Part shown: piece after piece, positions 25,132 to 37,756 of the stretch | Position numbering within the stretch: position 1 is the first letter of the stretch | Layout of the letters: every line of letters starts with the position of its first letter | Assembly: GCA_026413225.1 (NCBI GenBank) | Contig: CM048553.1 | Location: 147,491,690 to 147,555,689, forward strand | DNA: 64,000 nucleotides | Origin: Otis tarda | Taxonomy: Eukaryota > Chordata > Aves > Otidiformes > Otididae | Reading direction: 5' to 3' | Notes under the pieces: model-generated | What the model was told of the DNA's origin: nothing | Database searches by the model: none | The model's input: the letters and a program-made list of their open reading frames with translations, nothing else | Translations under genes and position numbers: made by a program

Positions 25132-26901
25132 GCTATGTCTTCACAATATTCCTCATTTTTATACTTAGTGTTTATTAGTTAGATCATCAGCCTGGTCCCT
25201 TTTCATGTCACTTTTTCCAACACTCAATATTCCATTCAAAAATACAAGCTTCATTCTTTGTACATAGATGCTTGTTACTCTAGAGATGGTCTCATCAACT
25301 TTAATCACCTAGTAAGAGAGTATTAGAGAAAGGTCCGTATGCAGGTTTTAGCAATAGATGTCTTTATTGGTTTCTTGCAGGCCATAGACAAGAATGAACA
25401 GCATTTGTCCAAGAAAAGATTCATTTTTCTATAGTATTAGAAAAGACTTGAAGGAGATGAGGATTCTCTGCTTGCAAGTCTCAGCTAAAACTTAGCCTGC
25501 TTAGATAGTTTCAGTGGTAGATGTGGAGAAAATGAATTTAAACTGTGAGCAAGAAAACCAAATCTATTTTATCTTTGAGGAACTTCTAATATTGTTTAAA
25601 ACTGGATAAAATATACATTTCTCTCTATGCACAGTTCATTTCATATTATAAGGAAACAATATTTAACTACCAAAATTACTTCCGTCCTTTGTACAGACGT
25701 TATCAAGCTAAGTTTCCTATACATCTTGAAATGTACACCTGTAGTGTGTATATTTTACTATGCAAAAATGGAAGTGCATTGGAGTTCTGTAATTTGGTCA
25801 AGATCATACAAGAAAATTGTATAAATGCATGACTGAATTTGTAAATCCTAGTGAAAAAGACATTTTTTGCATGTTGCTACATTTAGGTCCTGAAGATCTG
25901 CACTGACTACAGAAGAACTGACAGCAGATTTGGAAATAATTTTTTGATGCTACTAATACTTAGAAAAAATCTCTGGAGATTTGGGGTGGGTTTTTTTTTT
26001 GTTGAGTTCATTGGTTTTTTTTCTTTTTTGTAGGAAAAGCTGGTCCTCTGTGTCAGCAGATTCAGGAATTTCTAGTATATTTTTGACATTAACTTGTACT
26101 TAGGTAAAATAAAATATAACATATTTTATAGTTACATAAATAATTTGTATGAGAAAATATTCATTTCAAACTGTGCAATGAAATGTAATCCATAGGAGCC
26201 ACTTTTCAGTAATAAGCTATCACATTCAGAATTTAAGACAGAGAGAAAAGTTCTCCAGTTCAAGTCTTATGCCTAAACATTACTTCATTCTAATAAGTGT
26301 GTATGTAAATACACACATATATATATTTGCACAAAGACCTGTATGTTTCTTTTGGCTTTCTGCAGCCATACCAGTTAAAATAGAATGACCATGTCTTTTT
26401 TAAAAAACAGTATAGTCTATTCATGTAGGAACTAAACATTCAGAGTTTAGTTTAGTAATAGTATATGGCTGTTCTAGATACATTCTGATTCAATTATCAA
26501 CTTTATGAGGTATGTTTATCAATATTGTCAACTGCAACAATACAAAGTGAATTTAACCACCGGTTTAAGAGTTACCTTTCTGCCATGTAAGCAAGTTTAA
26601 CAGTTACACACTCCTGCAATAGAATCTTTTCCACAGGCTATAACTTTCTGGGACAGGATTATTATTGTGAGCTACCATTCTTCCCTGTTTATAGCTGAAA
26701 CATAGGTGGAAGACTACTGGCCACAGTCTGTGCTGGCATGCTGGTATAATGCCATGTATGTGTGTTGTATATAAGTGATCTCCACAAGAGAAATCAGCTT
26801 TGCTTCCTATGATGTTTCAAATCCCATAAATCAATTTAGCAATGCAAAGAAAAACGAATAACTAATATTTAGCAGAGCTCATTCTCAGAGATGACCAGAC
26901 T

Positions 26902-27258
26902 CATAGAATCATAGAATGGTTTGGGTTGGAAGAGACCTTCAAAAGTCATCTAGTCCAACCTCCCTGCAGTAAGTAGAGATATCTTCAACTAGATGATGTT
27001 GCTCAGAGCCCTGTCTAGCCTGACCTTGAACATCTCCAGGGATGGGGCACCTACCACCTCTCTGGGCAATCAATTCCAGTGTTTCACTACCCTCATTGTA
27101 AAAAAATTCTTCCTTATATCTAGTCTAAATCTACCCTCTTTTAGTTTAAAACCATTATCCCTTGTCCTGTCAAAATAGACCTGCTGAAAAGCTTGTCCTC
27201 ATCTTTCTTATAGGCTCCCTTTAAATACTGAAAGGCCGCATAAAGTCTTCTTGGGGCC
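26902..27258 (-). mobile_element. CR1 3' end fragment
   Basis: The plus strand begins CATAGAATCATAGAATGG, the complement of the CR1 tail. It continues through TCATCTAGTCCAACCTCCCT and the RT C-terminal region (complement encodes [10 protein letters not shown]-like sequence) up to about 27258. It is moderately diverged, with no long frame left. Confidence 0.9.
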
Positions 27259-29678
27259 AATATCTAACATTTTTTTTCTAACCTGATAAAACCTTGGCTT
27301 TTTTTTGCAATAATGTGAGCATAAGTTCAAGAGACCAGTTGCACTCTGTCTGAATAAGCACCTTATTTTATCAGTTTTAATTTTCTACCTTTCACTCTTG
27401 TTGGGTATATAGAAATTTAACATCATATCAAAATATTCAAAAGAGTATAACACAATTTATCTGAGCTACTGTTTTTTCAGCTTTGTGTTTACAATCATAA
27501 TGCCAAGCATTTTATTGCTTCAATGTATTTTCTTAACAAAGCTAAATCAATTTAAATGTCTTACCTGCTCAGAACCTATCTCTCAGAGCTGAGTATCTAT
27601 TTACCATTAGATTCTGCTACATTTTTGTCAATTACCATTTTTTTCTATCTACAAGCTTTACTGTATTTAATGCTGTATGTCCCTACCAGTATTCAGTCCT
27701 TTTTCAACTTTCTACGTATCTTCTGTTTACACTTTGCCATATTTATTTTTTTTCTTCTGAAATGCACCAAAAATTTTCTTGTTTACATTCATTCAGTTCT
27801 GTTGTCTATCCCATTATTTTCCACTTTGATTGCTGATTTACTGTGCCTTATTTTCTTTTTTAAATTGCCATTATTCCCTCTTTTCAGTCTGCATTGGTCT
27901 TCGTTCTTTTTTTCATTCTGTTTCTTTATCTCATTTTTGAACTTTGACTAGCATTTACACCTTTTCATTTTCTCTTTCTTTGTAAGGGGAGAGTGATATC
28001 GCATTTGGTTTTGTTCACTGGTCCCTAAATTCTCAAGTGAAATTCCTTCCTTTCATCTCTTTCCATGCAAAAGTGGCAAAATCGAGGGAACTGTGGATCA
28101 GCTGAAAGAAAAATCAATGACTCAATGATCAGCAGTTTGAAGGTGTTTTGAAAGTGCTGAATCCTTAATTTAATCCTAATCAGCTCAGTTTCTGCTCTGG
28201 TTGCCAATTTGGACAGAAAGTAAACAGTGATGAGAGATTAAAAGTACATGTACTAAGGGCATAATAAACAGTCTGAGCAGAAAAAACTCGAAAAGCTACC
28301 ATTACCATTCGATAATGGAAAATCTTTGAGGTTTAGTAATTAGTCCATTGTCTCTTTATCAACAACTCTTGGTCTACATCAATATCCAAAAAGACTTAAA
28401 CAGGAAAGTGAAAAATGAATCTTTGTACATTTTTAGTTGTCAAGGTTACTTGGGAATGAGGACCTGAATGACTGCAAATATGACATGTCTTAAAGACTTA
28501 ACAACCAAATAGCCAGAGATATTTATCTCTGTCAGATTTAATCTAGAACCTCACAGAGTTGCTATTTTTCTTTCTTTTATTGGTACTGAATCTGCTAACC
28601 TAAGCAACTGTTAGGACAGTAGATGAAAGGTACAGAACTAACTTGGAGGGTAACTCTAATAACAGGATTTGAAATTACAATCATAAACCAAATGACAACA
28701 ATACTCAGCAAGGATCTTTATATGGTTTAAGTAAACAAGGCATTATTCATATGAGACAGAACTTACAAAGAACAAAAGGATATATGTGCATGAAATAAAA
28801 TTGAGCTACGTGCAACAAAGCTTGGATTCAGAAAGGAGGATCCATCCATCCATCATGGCATTTTGCCCAGACAAGACATTAGCACTAGCTCTAAGCACCC
28901 TGTACTATATCTTGTAGTACTGTAGATCACCTAAAGACAAAGGAAGTAGCAAATAAAACAACTCTTAAAGTCAGGAAATTCTGTAAGCAGAAACCCTGAC
29001 AGAACAGAAGTGGAAGAAGAAGGAGGCAAAAGCAAGGAAAAAATGTGGGCCTTTTTTTTTTTTTCCTTCTGGTTTTGATGAGAGTTAATATGAGAAAGAC
29101 TGGAGCACTTACTAACAAATAATACTGAAATAGATTCCCAAAAAAAAAGTAAGGTAATGACTTTGGCTGGGAGATAGTAAAGCAAGTAACATAGATATAA
29201 ACCTTCACAAAGAATTAAGGTTAAAGTTCTAAGGAGCAGAAAAAGGAAAGAGTCTGAATCAGAAGAAAAAGATTATTGTAGCTACCAGGGTGGCATTAGG
29301 TGACATGTAACAAGCTGGAGGTAGCACTACTGTTAGCAGCATAGTCTAATTGCTGCCTGTTTGACCCAGACTTCTACCCATCACAAGGAGAAACACATAT
29401 TCAGCACAGTTAAAATAAGAAATGAAAAAGCAAGCAGACCTATTAAATGAGGGCACTGGAAGTTTCTGCTCTTGCTAATATTCATCCTTTTGCAGCCTTC
29501 CCTTTCGATAAAATTTCTATAAGATAATTTTGACAATTTAGCACATGTAAGATGTAAATTGTAATTCTTCCACTTTAAAAACTAGAAGTTTCATAGGCAA
29601 AATCTGGTCTTCCAGAAATATATTTTTTCCCTTTCAAAAATGGGAATCTTTAGTATTTAACTTAGTGCTATTTATAAA

Positions 29679-29992
29679 TGTCCCGGTTTTATTTAGTGAG
29701 GGGGGGGCAACAGTGGCATCTTTGGAAAGAAGCTTCTAGAAGTTGTTTCCCCTTTGTCCAGTGGACTCAGCCAGGCCAAGGGCAGATCTGCTGCTGGCCA
29801 GGGCCGAGCCAAATTGGTAGCAGAACATGCCCTGATAATGCCTCTGTATAGCATATTTAAGAAGTGGAAAAAATAAAAAAAAAAAAAAAAGGAAGAAGAT
29901 TATATGAAGAAGCTGTCCCTATTCTCTTGGAGGGTGGAGGGAGTGAGAAAGGGACTGTGTAGTGTGGTCCCGATCGGGGCTGAACTACGACA
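29679..29992 (+). mobile_element. Solo LTR, 314 bp, short relative of the 1.14-kb family
   Basis: It starts TGTCCCGGTTTTATTTAGTG and ends CGGGGCTGAACTACGACA. Flanks are ATAAA before and ATAAG after, a 5-bp duplication with one mismatch. The first about 190 bases match the 5' part of the 1.14-kb LTRs (AAGCTTCTAGAAGTTG, GTGGACTCAGCCAGGCC, TATA-type TATTTAAG at 29854-29861, then an A-rich tract). The last about 80 bases match their 3' end. The GC-rich middle of about 800 bases is absent. It is antisense to CSMD3. The altered duplication and divergence suggest an older insertion than the copies at 41324 and 53663. Confidence 0.88.
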
Positions 29993-30110
29993 ATAAGTAA
30001 GAACATAAAATTACTAAAGTATCCTTGATTTTACTGTGGGGTTTTTTTGCTGGTGTTTTTTTTTGTTTTTGTTTTGGGTATGGTTTTTTTGTTTGTTTTT
30101 TTTTTAATTT

Positions 30111-31310
30111 CATAGAATCATAGAATGGTTACGGTTGGAAGGGACGTTCAAAGGTCATCTAGTCCAATCCCCCTGCAAGGAGCATGGACATCCCCGACTA
30201 GATCAGGTTGCTCAGACCCTCATCCAGCCTGGACTTCAATGTTTCCAGGGATGGGGCTTCCACCACCTCTCCAGGCAACCTGGTCCAGTGTTCTACAACT
30301 CGCATTGTAAAAAATTTTTTCCTAATATCTAATCTAAATCTACCCCCCTCTATTTTAAAAACATTACTCCTTGTCCTATCACAACAGGGCCTACTGAACA
30401 GCCTCTCCCCATCTTTCCTGTAGGCCCCCTCGAGGTATTGGAAGAACGCTATAAGGTCTCCCCAGAGACTTCTCTTCTCCAGGCTGAACAGCCCCAACTC
30501 TCTCAGCCTGTCCTCATAGGAAAAGTGCTCCAGCCCTTTTATCATCTTCGTGGCCCTCCTCTGGACCTTCTCCAACTGGTCCATGTCCTTCTTCTGTTGG
30601 GGGCTCCAGAACTGGACACAGTACTCCAGATGGGGTCTCACCAGGGCAGAGTAGAGGGGGAGAATCACCTCCCTCAACCTGCTGGCCACGCTCCTCTTGA
30701 TGCAGCCCAGGATGCAGTTGGCCTTCTGGGCTGCAAGGGCGCATTGCCTGCTCATGTTGAGCTTCTCATCCACCAGCACTCCCAAGTCCTTCTCCTCAGG
30801 GCTGCTCTCAATCCATTCTCCGCCCAGCCTGTATTTGTGCCTGGGATTGCCATGACCCAGGTGCAGGACTTTGCACTTGGCCTGGTTGAACTTCATGAGG
30901 TTTGCACGGGCCCACCTCTCCAGCCTGTCAAGGTCCCTCTGGATGGCATCCCTCCCTTCCAGCATGTTGACGGCACCACACAGCTTGGTGTCATCAGCAA
31001 ACTTGCTGAGGGTGCACTCTATCCCACTGTCTATGTCGCCGACAAAGATGTTGAACAGGGCCAGGCCCAACACGGACCCCTGAGGGACGCCACTTATGAC
31101 CGGTCTCCACTTGGACATTGAGCCGTTAACCACCACTCTCTGAGTGTGGCCATCCAGCCAACTCCTTATCCACCGAGTGGTCCATCCATCAAACCCATGT
31201 CTCTCTAGTTTAGAGAGAAGGATGTCGTGCGGGACAGTGTCAAAAGCTTTGCACGAGTCCAGGTAGATGATATCCGTTGCTCGTCCCTTGTCCACCGATG
31301 CTGTCACCCT
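30111..31310 (-). mobile_element. CR1 LINE, 5'-truncated, long reverse transcriptase frame
   Basis: About 1.2 kb. A 369-codon frame (31307 to 30198) covers CR1 reverse transcriptase from [20 protein letters not shown] through [26 protein letters not shown] (103-111) and [11 protein letters not shown] to [12 protein letters not shown]. The 3' untranslated region and ATTCTATG-type tail lie at 30111-30197. It begins slightly further 3' than the copy at 14711-16070 and differs from it by few residues. It retains a segment near its C-terminus ([18 protein letters not shown]) that is shorter in the other copy. No endonuclease or ORF1 is present, so it is dead on arrival. The copy is young, and its frame is transposon-derived. 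Confidence 0.95.
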
Positions 31311-31706
31311 GCATACCCTAAATGCTTTTCAATAAAATTTTAGGTTTAGGAAAAAGGATGGATGATGCTAGCATTTCAGCACTGTAAAATCATAATAATG
31401 TAAATTATTTGGAGAATGTATACCTTAAATTTGTGACTGGTTTTGAGCTAAAACCCAGTGTTTGATTATGTTGTCAGTAATACCTGGCACACTTCTGTTG
31501 GAGCAACAGGTATCTGACAATGCAATCAGGTCAGGAGAAGGCGCTGAGAGATGACAGCAGGGTGCTCAGCTCATCCATGTGGGTGTTCCCTTACCATCCA
31601 GTGAAAGCACTCGTCCTGCTCCTGCTGTGTTCCTCTAGATCACAGAAACAGGTCCAACTCTATGACATGGTCAGAGTAGTCAGTTTGGATTCTTATCCTG
31701 TCGTGT

Positions 31707-31958
31707 GATTTTAAACTGGAAGAGGGTAGATTTAGATCAGATATAAGGAAGAAATTGTTTACTGTCAGAGTGGTGAGGCACTGGACCAGGTTACCCAGAC
31801 AAGCTGTGGATGCCCCATCCCTGGAAGCGTTCAAGGCAGGTTGGACGGGGCTCTGAGCAACCTGATCTAGTGGAAGGGGTCCCTGCACAGGGCAAGGGAG
31901 TTGGAACCAGATGATATTTAAGGTCTTCTTCAACCCTAACCATTCTATGAGTCTATGA
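31707..31958 (+). mobile_element. CR1 3' end fragment, plus strand
   Basis: It reads AGAGGGTAGATTTAGATCAG, then AGAGTGGTGAGGCACTGGAC, GTGGATGCCCCATCCCTGGA and CAAGGCAGGTTGGACGG. The 3' untranslated region and a tail CATTCTATGAGTCTATGA follow. It lies about 400 bp from the minus-strand CR1 at 30111-31310 and is more diverged, so it is a separate insertion. Confidence 0.88.
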
Positions 31959-32892
31959 TCATCTGTTTTTGTATTCATGTCCTTTTCAGTTAATATAACT
32001 TGAGCCCAGAGCCCAGCTCACCTGCCCGCAATGCCAACAATATTTAATAAGAATAAATACTAAGGAATTGTTGTAATTTTACATATTTCTCCTCCCCATT
32101 TTTTTTCTCTGCTCTTAATTGTTTGGACCAAGAAATTAATTTTATAGTCAATCCGACCACTATAAGTGAAGCAATATCTCTTATTACATATGCTATGGAA
32201 TTAAAAAAAATCTGAAGTATTTGAGTTTTATTTAAATTTAGTTTTGAGCTTATTCCTCTATTATGTGACAACAATTTCTTTTTTGAGTTGTTTGCAATAC
32301 CATTATCAAGGTATGAGTCTGTTTATTTAGTACCATTACTTTGGAAGTAAGGAATGAACAGAGCATACTCAAGTACATTTAACACTAGGAGCATCCTGAA
32401 ATTTTAAAGATCTGCATATTAATCTTCTGAAAATGTTTTTCCTCTTCAGGTGTTTAACATTTACTCCTCAAACATGTAGGCTTCTGGAGGGAGTCATGTT
32501 TTAGGAGAAAGCAATTCACTGATAGAGAAAAGGCAGTGGATGTCTCCACTAATTTCAGTAAATTTGTCCTATGCTGCTCAGAAGTACTGATAAGGTAACC
32601 TGTGCATTCGATTCCTGTTTTCCTCAGCAGGGAACGTAGATGAAAGGATGATTCATCCTGCTTAAAAACAAGGGATTAGAAAAGATGAGTATTAGCTCAC
32701 CTTTTAAACACTGAGAATATTAAAGCTTCCTTCCATTCAAATTTCCTGAGAAGAAACTGATCATGAGTAGGTAGATAAAAGTCTCCCATTCATCCAATTA
32801 AATCTTTGGACACAGTGACCATATCAACATTTAAAAATATCTCTGCAGATACATGCTGGCCTCGCAGACTCTCAAACACAAGCAAAATAAAT

Positions 32893-33748
32893 ATTTATTA
32901 CGACTGGAGCGTCAACATGGAAGGGTATAGGCTTTTTAGAAAGGATAGGAAGGGGAGACGAGGAGGGGGTGTCGCTCTCTACGTCAGCAACCAGCTGAAG
33001 TGTGTGGAGCTCCGCCTGGGGATGGAGGAGGAGCCGACAGAGAGCTTATGGGTCTAGATCAGAGGATGGGGACGGACAGGGGACGTAACGGTGGTGGTCT
33101 GTTACAGGCCGCCTGGCCACGAGGACAGAGCAGACGAAGCGCTCTATAGGCAGATAGGAGCAGCCTCACGGTCACAGGCCCTGGTCCTCATGGGGGACTT
33201 CAACCACCCTGACATCTGTTGGAGAGACAACACAGCAGGGCACAGGCAGTCCAGGAGGTTCCTGGAATGCGTGGAAGACAACTTCCTCCTGCAGGCGATA
33301 GAGGAGCCGACAAGGAGGGGTGCCATGCTGGACCTTGTGCTCACCAACAGGGAAGGGCTGGTGGGGGATGTGAAACTAAAGGACAGCCTTGGCTGCAGCG
33401 ACCATGACATGGTGTAGTTCAAGATCCACGGGGCAGCAAGGAAACTACATGGCAAGCTCTCTGCCCTAGACTTCAGGAAGGCGGACTTCAGCCTCTTCAG
33501 GGACCTGATGGGCCAAGTGCCATGGGAGGAGGCCCTGGAGGGAAGAGGGGCCCAGGAAAGTTGGTCTATATTCAAGGAGCACCTCCTCCAAGCTCAGCAG
33601 AGGTGCATCCCGATGAAAAACAAGTCAGGCAAAAAGGCCAGGAGGCCGGCGTGGATGAGCAAGGAGCTCCTGGACCAACTGAAAGTAAAAAAGGAAGCCC
33701 ATAGAGGGTGGAAGCAGGGAGAGGTAGCGTGGGAGGACTACAAAAATT
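32893..33748 (+). mobile_element. CR1 LINE endonuclease segment lacking its 3' end
   Basis: Frames at 32806-33057, 33091-33417 and 33508-33798 give successive parts of the CR1 endonuclease and linker. They include YDWSVNMEGYRLFRKDRKGR, RRGGGVALYVSNQLK, VCYRPPGHEDRADEALYRQ, GDFNHPDICW, FLECVEDNFLLQAIEEPTRR, LGCSDHDM and [20 protein letters not shown]. Single in-frame stops interrupt it near 33056 and 33417. Similarity ends abruptly after the codons for WEDYKN at about 33748. The whole reverse transcriptase, the 3' untranslated region and the tail are missing. The endonuclease is better preserved here than in the copy at 3215-4122. Confidence 0.92.
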
Positions 33749-34789
33749 CCAGTTTGTGCCAGTTTGTCACACCTCCATTTCTCATAATTTTTAGATAAAC
33801 ATATTCATACTTCTTTTCACTTATGCAAACAAATGAATAGCTGTCACAAGATTATTATACCTTTTTGCTAACAGTGGAGCTTTCCAAACTCCCATAACAT
33901 GTCTGTACTTTTGAAGACCACATATACTGAAATTTTATGATATTTTTTTATCAGAACATTCTGGTAGACTTGTCATTTTCTAAATAATTTTATTTTTAAC
34001 TTTAGAAAATCTATAATTTTGGAAACTACAGAAATGCTTTCTGAATATAGATGTATGAAAGATTCTTTTAGGTGAGACAATGGGACAGAAATATACTGGA
34101 TTGAAATATTCATTTTATCCCAGTACAATTGCAGCAGGTATGCATTTTTTTTTCTCTATTTAAAATAGATCTGAATTTGTTTCATTGATTTCAATGCAAT
34201 GATAATTTTGTGGTGAATATTTAAATGTCAAATCAATTACATTCCCTTGGAACTGTGAACAGAGCTTGGGTATATAATCACAAGTTATTATTCAATTATT
34301 TAAAGCTTTTTCTAATATCACATTGTAAGTTGGAGTAACTAATTACAGCAAAAAAAAAAATAGAAAACTATTGAGTATGACATCTCTTTTAAAAGCAGGG
34401 TTCAATTCTAACCACCATACTCCTTAAAAAAAAAAAAAAAAGACAAACATACTCTTTGGTATTTACTGATAGCAAATGTTCAGAAATTTTGTTTAAAAAA
34501 AGAAGAAAACAGTATATTATCCAAGTTGTAAAGTAAAATACTTGCAAGGAAAAGTCAGAATCGAGGTTACCATTCTCTCATCCACCTACATATGCACCAT
34601 TTCCACCACCACTAATAACATAGTTTAGTATTAACTGTGGTTTGCATATGACTATGCAAGGAGTGACATGAAGAGTACCCAATGAATAATTCATATAGTT
34701 AGTCCCATACTTTGTTTTCTACAATAGCTACATCTTACTTAAAAAGCAAGTATTAATTTTCTCCCAGATTTTTCTATGCAGTGTCAGGA

Positions 34790-35213
34790 CCCTAAGGAAA
34801 CCAAAACAACAACAACAAAAAAATAGACATTCCTGTCCCTGATCAGCCTCAGCTGGGACTCCCACCCACTACTGCCCACGGGTCCTGGGACTCCATTTCA
34901 GGCCCACCCTAAGGCATCCAGACCTGCTACAGCTGTCTGCCTCCTGTATGAGTCTCTCAGGCCTAGTCCACGAGGAGCTTAGCTGGCCCTGTTTGTTTTT
35001 GCTCACAGCTCGACTCCCTGGAGGGACCCTGGACCTTGTTCATCACTTGCCATACAGGGTGCTGTCGATGGACCCTGCTGCTAGTCCCTGGCTCTGGCCC
35101 CCACGTTCAGCCCCTACAGGACTGCGCCCTGTCAGTGGCAGCACAGCCTGAGTGGGGTCAGTCTCACCTCCTGTGTCCCTCACAGAGCAGCCTCACTCCT
35201 GCCACTCCCTAAT
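34790..35213. other. GC-rich island, probably an unidentified interspersed repeat
   Basis: About 420 bases of GC-rich sequence stand in AT-rich intron. It includes CCTCAGCTGGGACTCCCACC, CTGTCTGCCTCCTGTATGAG and GGACTGCGCCCTGTCAGTGG. It has neither the CR1 tail nor the LTR termini seen elsewhere. A 67-codon frame inside it has no recognisable domain. An LTR fragment or other retrotransposed sequence is the likely source. Borders are judged only by the base-composition change. Confidence 0.5.
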
Positions 35214-37031
35214 ATATGGCAATAGCTACTACAGTGAATTATTTACAGGTTATACTAAAAAATATTTTTATAACATGCAAGAAGTATCATCAGATTATTC
35301 CAATCGGCTTTTGCAAAGCAGTTGATTTATGTGATATTTTATCAGTTCAAATAATACCTTCTGTTAACTTCTTTTAAAAGTAAGATTTCTTATCACTAAC
35401 ACAAACAAAACTCTTGTTTCTCAAGATAGGGAAGCAGAAAATTGAAAACTTGTTATTGATATACATCTTCAAAAAGCTTGACTGAAATTATTCATCTAGT
35501 AACACACAAAAACTATGTGAAAGGCAAAAATTTTGAAAATATAGAGCAGGAGTTCTATATGGAAACACAACATTTCACTCAGAATATCAGCCAGAAGTAC
35601 AACATTGCAATTTAAAAAATAATCATATAAAAGTAAACCTTGATTTTTTTTTTTATTTTTTTTTTGAGGGAGCTAGATGTGTAAGTGTGAAAAAAAGGGT
35701 ACAGAAAAGTCACAAAGATGCATAGGAAGGGCAACAAGAAAGACCTAAAAATAAACAGTGTCTGTGATATGACCCAGAAAGTCTCCCACGTACGAAATTT
35801 TGCTGAAAGCTTGGTTCAAATACAGTAAGTAATACTATCTTTCTGCAAACAAGTTTTTTTTTTGTAGGTGATTACAAATATGATTTAGAGAAAGATTTTT
35901 TTTTTTTTTGCATTTAGTTCACAATTTTAAACTGTTCTATATTTTCTCTATTTATAGTTTGAGGCAAAGATCTAGCTTATTAAATATACTAAATCAGACA
36001 TATACAGTAACACAAAGATGAAAGTGTAGTATTGAATTTACACTTTCTGTAACGGCCATATCTGACATGCTTCTCTTCCATTTGTTATTGTTTAGCTGCC
36101 ATGTAAGTGCCATCTAAACCAGTTAGGGCTGTTAAGCATTCACTGACGACAGTCAATGACTGCAAATTTCAACATAATTCAATTCTGAGGAGAACAATTA
36201 AACAAAGAATTAAAAAACGGGATAAACATGGAGTCAGAAGTCATGAGCTTCACAAATAGCCCAACTGCAAAATCTTTTTCAGTCATATAGAAACTTCTTC
36301 CAATCAAAATACTGAAGTAGAAAAGAAATAGTGTTCATGTCTATCTGAGACAATTTTTCAGCTGTCCAGTTATATATTTCACAAATATACCTGTATAGTC
36401 CCCAAAAACATTTTTGTCTGTTACAAAATTAAGGGGAGGTTGACTATTGTAATTTGATTACACTTTAATTAATGACACAAATTAAAATGATATAATTCAA
36501 TATCATGCTAGAAAGAAACTTTCCACAATAAACTATACGTCAATAAAACTTTAAAGTAAAAATCTTTTGCAAAAAGAAAATGCCAGGAAACACCACCTTA
36601 CTACTTGCTACAGAAATCTGAGAAAATAAACATCACCGTGAAATATTTAATAAAGTTTGCATAATTTCTCTATCACTTTTCCTTAAATTAAAGCACATTT
36701 TTCCACTCACACAATTGTATACTATTTTTCTACTGCATTCACGTGTTGGCAAGATCTTGTAAGTCTTGCAAAAATAGCTTATTTCAAGACCTTTATGGAG
36801 GCTTAATCATCTTTTCCTTTTCAAGGGCTGACTTATTCTATTCTTGTCTACAGAACTGCTTATTCTTTTTCTCACCAGAAGTACTGGCATCCTGAATTCA
36901 CAATACCAAAACATTTGAGTACGTCAGGCTTCCTTGACTTTCTTCTCAAGATATTGACATTTAAAAAAAAAAAAAAAAACGTATCCCAAAGCTCCATCTT
37001 TGAAGGCTTAGTTTAATACAAAAAGAATCAT

Positions 37032-37130
37032 GCACACATATATCTATGTATGTAGATAGCTATCTATATATCTATGTGTACAGATAGATATACATAGATA
37101 CAAATATATATGTGCACACAAATACACATA
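37032..37130 (+). repeat. Imperfect TATC/GATA and ACAC microsatellite
   Basis: Alternating TATCTATG, TAGATAGC, CAGATAGATA and ATACATAGAT units, followed by ATATATGTG and CACACAAATACACA. It lies about 350 bp from the donor of exon 2 on its downstream side and has mixed unit types, so is old and interrupted. Confidence 0.8.
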
Positions 37131-37480
37131 AACTTTCTCAATAGCTTGAACAAGATACATAAAGAATAAATATCTGCCTTTACAGGATATTATTTTCCTC
37201 TTATTTCTCTTCTCCTAGCTTCCTTCACCTGTTTTATCTGATGCTTATTAAAACTGTAACTCAGTAAGAACCACAAAGTCCTAACAGTAATAATCATGTC
37301 ATTATTTTGCACTTGTGCAGAACGTTGTTCACGTACTCTTTGAGAGTATGATTAAGGAAAGTGCACCTTAAATTCTAAAGAAATAATACTTTGTAATTTA
37401 AAAATATTAGCTTTAACTATTTTCTCAAATATTTTTTAAGATACGAATACAAGTTACTTTTTAATAATGTTTATTCTTTA

Positions 37481-37756
<276 letters not shown>

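Noticed and set aside
27556-27951. 131-codon hydrophobic frame resembling a membrane protein
   Set aside because: The DNA is a pyrimidine-rich run, so the Phe/Leu/Ser composition follows from base composition. No conservation or domain is evident.
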